In this document: positions 59,949-64,000 of the stretch, piece after piece
Numbering within the stretch: the first letter of the stretch is position 1
Layout of the letters: each line of letters starts with the position of its first letter
Assembly (NCBI RefSeq): GCF_014204865.1
Contig: NZ_JACHMG010000001.1
Coordinates: 3,870,501 to 3,934,500 of the forward strand
Source of the DNA: Amycolatopsis jiangsuensis
GTDB taxonomy: Bacteria; Actinomycetota; Actinomycetes; Mycobacteriales; Pseudonocardiaceae
Direction of reading: 5' to 3'
DNA: 64,000 bases
Program-made: the position numbers and the translations under genes
Notes under the pieces: generated by a model
Databases searched by the model: none
What the model was told of the DNA's origin: nothing
What the model saw: the letters and a program-made list of their open reading frames with translations, nothing else

Positions 59949-61547
59949 CGCAGGCGCGGCGGCCTTCGGCTCGTCCGGGCGGACCCGGACCGCGCCACGG
60001 TGAGCACTCGCGAACGCGGCTACGAGAGTCGCGGCGAAAGCGCTGGTCCGGGCCAGTGCTTCGGCTCCTTCGGCGGATGTCCCGTACCAGTAAGCCGTGA
60101 GCGAACGACCACTTCGGGCGAACTTCTCCACCCATGCGTCAGCCTCGCCAAGAGCGAACGCGTACGGCAGCGCGCGGGAGAAAAGCACCTCGCTGTCCTG
60201 CGTTGGCACCTTCGCCGGTCTCGTGGCCAACAGCTCGGTACGGAGGCCGAGCAGCCTGTCTCGCAGCGCGAGACCGGTCGACGTGCGCGCGGGAAACCAC
60301 CTTGCGCCGACTGTCAGCGCTACTCCGGCAGCAGTCAGCACCAAGCCAAGCTGTGCGTAACCAACGGTGAAAGTGAGCAGTACGGTCAAAAGCACCCCGT
60401 ACGCACACAGGCGGGCACCGATGCGAGGCAGTCGCTCTGTACGCCGCGAGAACCACCTCCGGCGCACGATGTCCGCCCGCAGTGCGCTGGGCATTCTCAC
60501 GCCTGCTTCGCGAAGCGCGGACAGCGTCACGGACTCGCCCGGCAACACCGCTTCGTACACCGCGCGCTCGAACGTACCCAGCTGCGCGTCCGGCGGGTTA
60601 CGGCGCATCAACGCCCACTCCCGCGGACCGTCTTCGGCGACCCACACGTAGTTACGCACGCATAGGTCCAGCACCGTGGCTGCGACGTCGACAGAGTCGG
60701 TACGGCCGGTCAACAGCGTGCCGATGTGGCCGGGTAGCACGCCGTCGGGCGACGAGAACTGACCGTCGGCCATCAATGCCACCGCAACGGGCCGACCGGG
60801 CCGCGCGTCCCGGCGGCGCAGCACCAGCACTGTCGCCGCACCGAGGCAAACCAGCTCGCCAAGCACGAGCCACGCCCACCAGACCGGAGGCGTCGCCGCG
60901 AAGGCGCCCGCAACGGTGTCTGAAGGCAACAGTCGTTCAGTCGCAGGCACTGTGCCGCCAGGTAGTTCCGCAGTGAGCTGTACACGCGAGCCGGCCGGCA
61001 GCTTGGCGACGGACACCCGCGTGACGCCACTGTGGTCGATCTGCGCTGCACTGCAGCGCGAAGCGGAGCCGGGCGCACCAGAGAGACAGGTGAGCGCGTC
61101 GGGCACCGCCGGGGCGGCGAACGTCGCGCGCACCAGTTCGAGCCGGGTGTCCCAGCCACCCGCGACGTCCCAAGTCACGTTTTCGACGCCCAGGCTGCGG
61201 CCGACCGCACCGTCCACCGTGTACCGGATCACCGACGTTCCGCCACGGAAATAGAACGTCACCTGGTCGTCGGCGGTCTCCGCGGTGGCCTGGCCCTCGA
61301 TCCGCACGTCCCGCACCGACAGCACGCGGTCGCGGTCGTTCCCGGCCTCGGCGCGCAGCGGGATCGTGCGGGTCATCGTGGTACCGGGCGGCACGGAAAC
61401 CGCCTCGGTCACCGAAAGGCTGCCGTCGCGCTGGACTTTGAGCGCCACCTCGGCGCTCCGCGGCAACGCCGGCAGATCCTGCGCACCGGCAGGGGTCGCC
61501 GTGGCCCAGAGCAGGACCGGGATCGCCAGCAGGGCCGCGAGCTTCAC
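59946..61547 (-). CDS. DUF2207 membrane protein (first copy)
   Basis: A 533-residue protein. A signal peptide (MKLAALLAIPVLLWATATPAGA) precedes a beta-rich external domain of about 200 residues (RTIPLRAEAGNDRDRVLSVRDVRIEGQATAET..., typical DUF2207). A membrane helix follows near residue 225 (AWLVLGELVCLGAATVLVL), then a cytoplasmic winged-helix-like part and two more helices near 400-430. The family is widespread in Actinobacteria with no settled function. It is paralogous to the next gene upstream. GTG start, leaderless -10 six bases before. Confidence 0.78.
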   Translation of the reverse strand: MKLAALLAIPVLLWATATPAGAQDLPALPRSAEVALKVQRDGSLSVTEAVSVPPGTTMTRTIPLRAEAGNDRDRVLSVRDVRIEGQATAETADDQVTFYFRGGTSVIRYTVDGAVGRSLGVENVTWDVAGGWDTRLELVRATFAAPAVPDALTCLSGAPGSASRCSAAQIDHSGVTRVSVAKLPAGSRVQLTAELPGGTVPATERLLPSDTVAGAFAATPPVWWAWLVLGELVCLGAATVLVLRRRDARPGRPVAVALMADGQFSSPDGVLPGHIGTLLTGRTDSVDVAATVLDLCVRNYVWVAEDGPREWALMRRNPPDAQLGTFERAVYEAVLPGESVTLSALREAGVRMPSALRADIVRRRWFSRRTERLPRIGARLCAYGVLLTVLLTFTVGYAQLGLVLTAAGVALTVGARWFPARTSTGLALRDRLLGLRTELLATRPAKVPTQDSEVLFSRALPYAFALGEADAWVEKFARSGRSLTAYWYGTSAEGAEALARTSAFAATLVAAFASAHRGAVRVRPDEPKAAAPA

Positions 61548-61553
61548 GGGCGG

Positions 61554-61559
61554 ATGCTA
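61554..61559 (-). promoter_or_regulatory. -10 element, leaderless promoter of first DUF2207 gene
   Basis: TAGCAT, then six bases, then GTG 61547. The element overlaps the last codons of the upstream paralogue, so the two are not simply cotranscribed. Confidence 0.5.
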
Positions 61560-62771
61560 GACGGACGCGACCGCGTGCCGGCGTCGGGACGTGGCGAGAA
61601 CCCCGTCCAGCACGACTGCCAGCGCGGTCTCTGCGGGTTCACGCGGAGTGCCCAGCGCTCGGCCACGCGCTGTGCGAGCGGGAATCCGCACGAGCGTAAG
61701 GGCCAGGCCGGCGACGAGAACGGCAAAGCCGACCAGCGCGTTGCCGATCGTGAGCGCGAGCACCACCGTGGCCAGGACGCCGAGACCCGCCAGCCCGAAC
61801 CCGGCACGGCGCAGTCGCTCCGGCCTGCGGGAGAGCCAGCCCCGGCGGTGGGCTTCCCCGTCGAGAAGGGCTCGCAGGCGCGGCAGGTCGGGGTCGACCA
61901 CGGCCAACGGGCCAGGCCGGAACGTCGCTTTGACGGCTTGTTCGAACGGATCCAGCGCTTCGCCGTCACCGTGCGTGATCTGCCACTCCTCGGTGAACCG
62001 GAGGTGGCCGCGGTCGACGAGGTCGAGCACGGTGCCAGCGAGGTCCAGTTCACCGCGCGCGACATAAGCGACGTAAGCGGGTGCGGCTGCGGGTGGCCCG
62101 GCACTCCGGTCACGACGACGAAGCCACGCGGTAACCGCCGCGCCGGCCAGCACGAGCAGCAGCACCGTGCCGAACGCGACCGCAGCCGCGGGTCCGAAGG
62201 CAAAGGCCTCGATCAGCGGGGAAGACGAGACGAAGCGGGCGTTCGCAGGCAGCGCGCCGGCCGGAAGCTGCACGGCGAGGTCCATGCGATCGCCGTGAGT
62301 CAGCCCGTCCTGTTCGGCGTGCACCACCCCACGGTCACCGATCTCGGAGAAGGTGCACTGCCGGGCCGAACCCACGGCACCGGCGAAACAGTCCGCTGTG
62401 GACACTCCGGACGCGGTGAAGTTCACCGTGACGCGGTCGAGATCCTGGTCCCATCCGCCGGTGAGCTGCAGGCGCACTTGACCGTCTTCGGCGACCGCAC
62501 CGTCCACTGTGTAGGTGAGGATGGCCGGGCCGGTGAAGGTGACCGTGTCGTCGTCGGCGTGCGCGGCGCCGCTGACCCGGACGTCAGAGACCGAATAGAG
62601 CCGGTCCCGTTCGTCGGTGACCGGCACTCGTGACGGAAGCCGGTGGGTCGCGCGCGTGGAGACACGCTCGGTCACGACGAACCGTCCGTCGGGCGCGGCG
62701 CTGACGGTGATGTCGTCGGTGCCCCCGCCGGCCTGCGCCAGAACGGCGGCGACCGCCAGCTCAGCGAACAC
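61557..62771 (-). CDS. DUF2207-like membrane protein (second copy)
   Basis: A 404-residue paralogue of the neighbouring DUF2207 protein. It shares the exported strand-rich domain with a signal-like N-terminus (LAVAAVLAQAGGG), a pair of cysteines (ADCFAGAVGSARQCTF), a helix near residue 200 (AAAVAFGTVLLLVLAGAAVTAW) and a hydrophobic pair near 325-365. The shared order RDRLYSVSDVRVSG and AILTYTVDGAV align with DRVLSVRDVRIEG and SVIRYTVDGAV of its neighbour. It is shorter, lacking the internal about 120 residues. It lies six bases after the RDD gene's stop region on the same strand. Confidence 0.72.
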   Translation of the reverse strand: MFAELAVAAVLAQAGGGTDDITVSAAPDGRFVVTERVSTRATHRLPSRVPVTDERDRLYSVSDVRVSGAAHADDDTVTFTGPAILTYTVDGAVAEDGQVRLQLTGGWDQDLDRVTVNFTASGVSTADCFAGAVGSARQCTFSEIGDRGVVHAEQDGLTHGDRMDLAVQLPAGALPANARFVSSSPLIEAFAFGPAAAVAFGTVLLLVLAGAAVTAWLRRRDRSAGPPAAAPAYVAYVARGELDLAGTVLDLVDRGHLRFTEEWQITHGDGEALDPFEQAVKATFRPGPLAVVDPDLPRLRALLDGEAHRRGWLSRRPERLRRAGFGLAGLGVLATVVLALTIGNALVGFAVLVAGLALTLVRIPARTARGRALGTPREPAETALAVVLDGVLATSRRRHAVASV

Positions 62772-62777
62772 CGCGCC

Positions 62778-63797
62778 TCAGCTCGGCGGAGTGAACGGAT
62801 TGTCGGCCGGCGCCTGCCCACCCGAGCCCGGCGGCGACCCGGACGGCCCCGGCGGCTGATTCGCCTGCGGATAACTGGGCGGCGGCTGCCCCGGCACCGG
62901 CTGGTTCGGCAGCGGATAGCCGGGCGGCGGCTGCCCTGACGTCGGCTGACCGGGCTGGTAACTCGCCTGCGGATAGTCGGGCACCGGATAGCCCGACACC
63001 GGCTGCCCCGGCACCGGATACCCCGGCCCGGGGTAGTTCGGCGTGAAGCGGGCCTGTGCGCGGTTGCGGCGTTCGGCGAGCACCGTGGTGAGGAGGATCC
63101 AGGGCGGCATCCCCTCCGGCATCGGGATGCCCAGTGCGGCGGCCATCTGCTGGGCGAGTCCGTAGCCGAGCGAGTGGGCGGCCTCCGGGCGGAGCTGGTG
63201 GTAGCGGCCGAGGTACTGCCGGGCGGCGAGGGCGAGATCGTCCGTCACCTGGCTGAGGTCGAACTGCGCGGCCCACGGCGCCAGGCCCGGCGGCATCGCG
63301 GGCACGGTCTGCGTCGCGTCCGGCACTCGTTCGCGGATCACCAGCGTGCCCGCGAGGTAGTCGCCGACGCGGCGGCCGTTCGACGAGGTCAACGACACGA
63401 TCAGGGCCACCGCGCCGAGGAAGCCGAGTGCCCAGAAGTCCACGAAGAATCCGGCGAGACCGCGGGTGAGGGCGTGCCGGAAGCGGATCGGGCCGCCGTC
63501 GAGGCGGACCACCCGCAACCCCAGCGCGAGCTTGCCGAGCGAACGGCCGCGGCTGAGCGTTTCGAACAACACCGGGTAACCGATCACGACGAGGACGAAC
63601 ACGGCGAGCAACAGGGCCACCGTGAGCGAGGAGTCGAACGACCCCGCGGTCAGCAGCAGCACCACGAGCGCGACCAGCAGCAAAGCCCCCTGCACGAGGA
63701 CGTCGATCAGCATCGCGACGCCGCGGCTGGCGAGCTTCGCCACCCGCAGATCGAGGACGACGGCCTCACCGGTGACGAGATCGGACTCTTCCTGCAC
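62778..63797 (-). CDS. RDD family membrane protein with Pro/Gly/Tyr-rich tail
   Basis: A 339-residue protein. Residues about 20-170 are an RDD domain with helices and the conserved ASRGVAMLIDVLVQG, SRGRSLGKLALGLRVV and RRVGDYLAGTLVI blocks. Then a soluble segment (AAQFDLSQVTDDLALAARQYLGRYHQL) and a low-complexity tail of about 85 residues in YPVPGQP/PPGYP repeats. RDD genes are often divergent from a SpoIIM-like gene, as here; both may act in a lipid or membrane process that is not understood. GTG start with TAGGCT and six bases before it. Confidence 0.85.
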   Translation of the reverse strand: MQEESDLVTGEAVVLDLRVAKLASRGVAMLIDVLVQGALLLVALVVLLLTAGSFDSSLTVALLLAVFVLVVIGYPVLFETLSRGRSLGKLALGLRVVRLDGGPIRFRHALTRGLAGFFVDFWALGFLGAVALIVSLTSSNGRRVGDYLAGTLVIRERVPDATQTVPAMPPGLAPWAAQFDLSQVTDDLALAARQYLGRYHQLRPEAAHSLGYGLAQQMAAALGIPMPEGMPPWILLTTVLAERRNRAQARFTPNYPGPGYPVPGQPVSGYPVPDYPQASYQPGQPTSGQPPPGYPLPNQPVPGQPPPSYPQANQPPGPSGSPPGSGGQAPADNPFTPPS

Positions 63798-63803
63798 AGC
63801 CCC

Positions 63804-63867
63804 AGCCTAGAGCTCGCGAGTGACAAAGCCGGCGAGAACCGGCTTCACCACTCACGAGCTCTATGGT
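63804..63867. promoter_or_regulatory. Divergent promoters joined by a nested palindrome
   Basis: The reverse -10 TAGGCT (63804-63809) serves the RDD gene and the forward -10 TATGGT (63862-63867) serves the SpoIIM gene. Between and over both lies a nested dyad: TAGAGCTCG (63808-63816), GAGTG, AAGCCGG, loop, CCGGCTT, CACTC, CGAGCTCTA (63855-63863). Outer arms overlap each -10, a layout suited to one regulator controlling both genes. Confidence 0.65.
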
Positions 63868-63887
63868 GGGACCGCGGAGGTGACGTG

Positions 63888-64000
63888 GTGGATTTGGACG
63901 TGTTCGTCGCGACCCACGGCGGCGAATGGGCCCGGCTGGGTGAGCTGGTACGGCGTTCCCGGCTCAGTGGCGCCGAGACCGACGAGCTGGTCACGCTCTA
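63888..64000 (+). CDS. Stage II sporulation protein M-like protein, N-terminal fragment
   Basis: The window ends after about 37 codons. It starts VDLDVFVATHGGEWARLGELVRRSRLSGAETDELVTL, which matches the N-terminal helices of SpoIIM/DUF95 proteins as I recall them, and the divergence from an RDD gene supports this. GGAGG (63876-63880) is seven bases before GTG 63888; a GTG at 63885 is four bases away and less likely. In non-sporulating actinobacteria these proteins have unknown membrane roles. Confidence 0.65.
   Translation, partial: MDLDVFVATHGGEWARLGELVRRSRLSGAETDELVTL

Noticed and set aside
1..64000. tRNA genes, insertion sequences, prophage, attachment sites and CRISPR arrays
   Set aside because: No cloverleaf with a T-loop, no terminal inverted repeats with transposase, no integrase and no regularly spaced direct repeats were found by eye; small or divergent ones could be missed.

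Overview
The window is chromosomal DNA of a very GC-rich actinobacterium. GTG starts, 4-bp start/stop overlaps and mycolic-group-type genes (SecA2, LysX, an LppX-like lipoprotein) are frequent. The block RNase H/phosphatase - zinc ribbon - Nif3 - PtpA - SURF1 - CobD follows the M. tuberculosis Rv2228c-Rv2236c order. Polyamine/GABA genes, a chromosomal type IV secretion-like cluster and a divergent RDD/SpoIIM pair suggest Pseudonocardiaceae, with Amycolatopsis my best guess; genus is inference only. I see no insertion sequence, integrase, prophage, CRISPR array or tRNA, so this looks like core or stable accessory chromosome.

Layout. 1-9.8 kb: housekeeping genes (MFS end, lipoprotein + ABC ATPase, exported peptidase-like hydrolase, SecA2, NAD synthetase, Ogt, membrane proteins). 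9.9-16.6 kb: LysX, PanB, UppP, proline iminopeptidase. 16.6-28.2 kb: a polyamine/GABA island with a PotABCD-type importer in operon with an aminobutyraldehyde-type dehydrogenase. Divergent from it are a FadR-type regulator and a soluble Cache-domain protein, then a PucR-type regulator divergent from GabT-GabD. Together these could import a polyamine or GABA-like amine and convert it to succinate under two regulators. 28.2-31.4 kb: helical-backbone metal receptor, RNB ribonuclease, and a CooC/ParA-like ATPase preceded by a possible leaderless 12-codon leader. 31.8-42.8 kb: one reverse-strand run with VirB2-, VirB3/PrgI-, VirB4-, VirB6/TrbL-, VirB8- and VirB1-like proteins, then a giant Pro/Gln/Gly-rich protein and a small partner. 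No relaxase, coupling ATPase or integrase is beside it. This is the least conventional system here.

43.2-43.6 kb: RNase P RNA (rnpB). 43.8-48 kb: SfnG-like monooxygenase, ArsB/SLC13-type permease, GT-C glycosyltransferase-like protein. 48.2-53.4 kb: the mycobacterial-synteny block. 53.4-56 kb: gluconate regulon (GntR, kinase, permease) with a twin palindromic operator. 56.2-63.8 kb: NudC with a degraded zinc ribbon, an active/inactive M16 peptidase pair, two DUF2207 paralogues and an RDD protein. The window ends inside a divergent SpoIIM gene; a 56-bp nested palindrome links the two promoters.

Many promoters look leaderless: TANNNT followed by six bases and then ATG/GTG recurs on both strands, and I used it to choose starts. 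Protein names rest on recognised motifs and remembered family features, with no database search.
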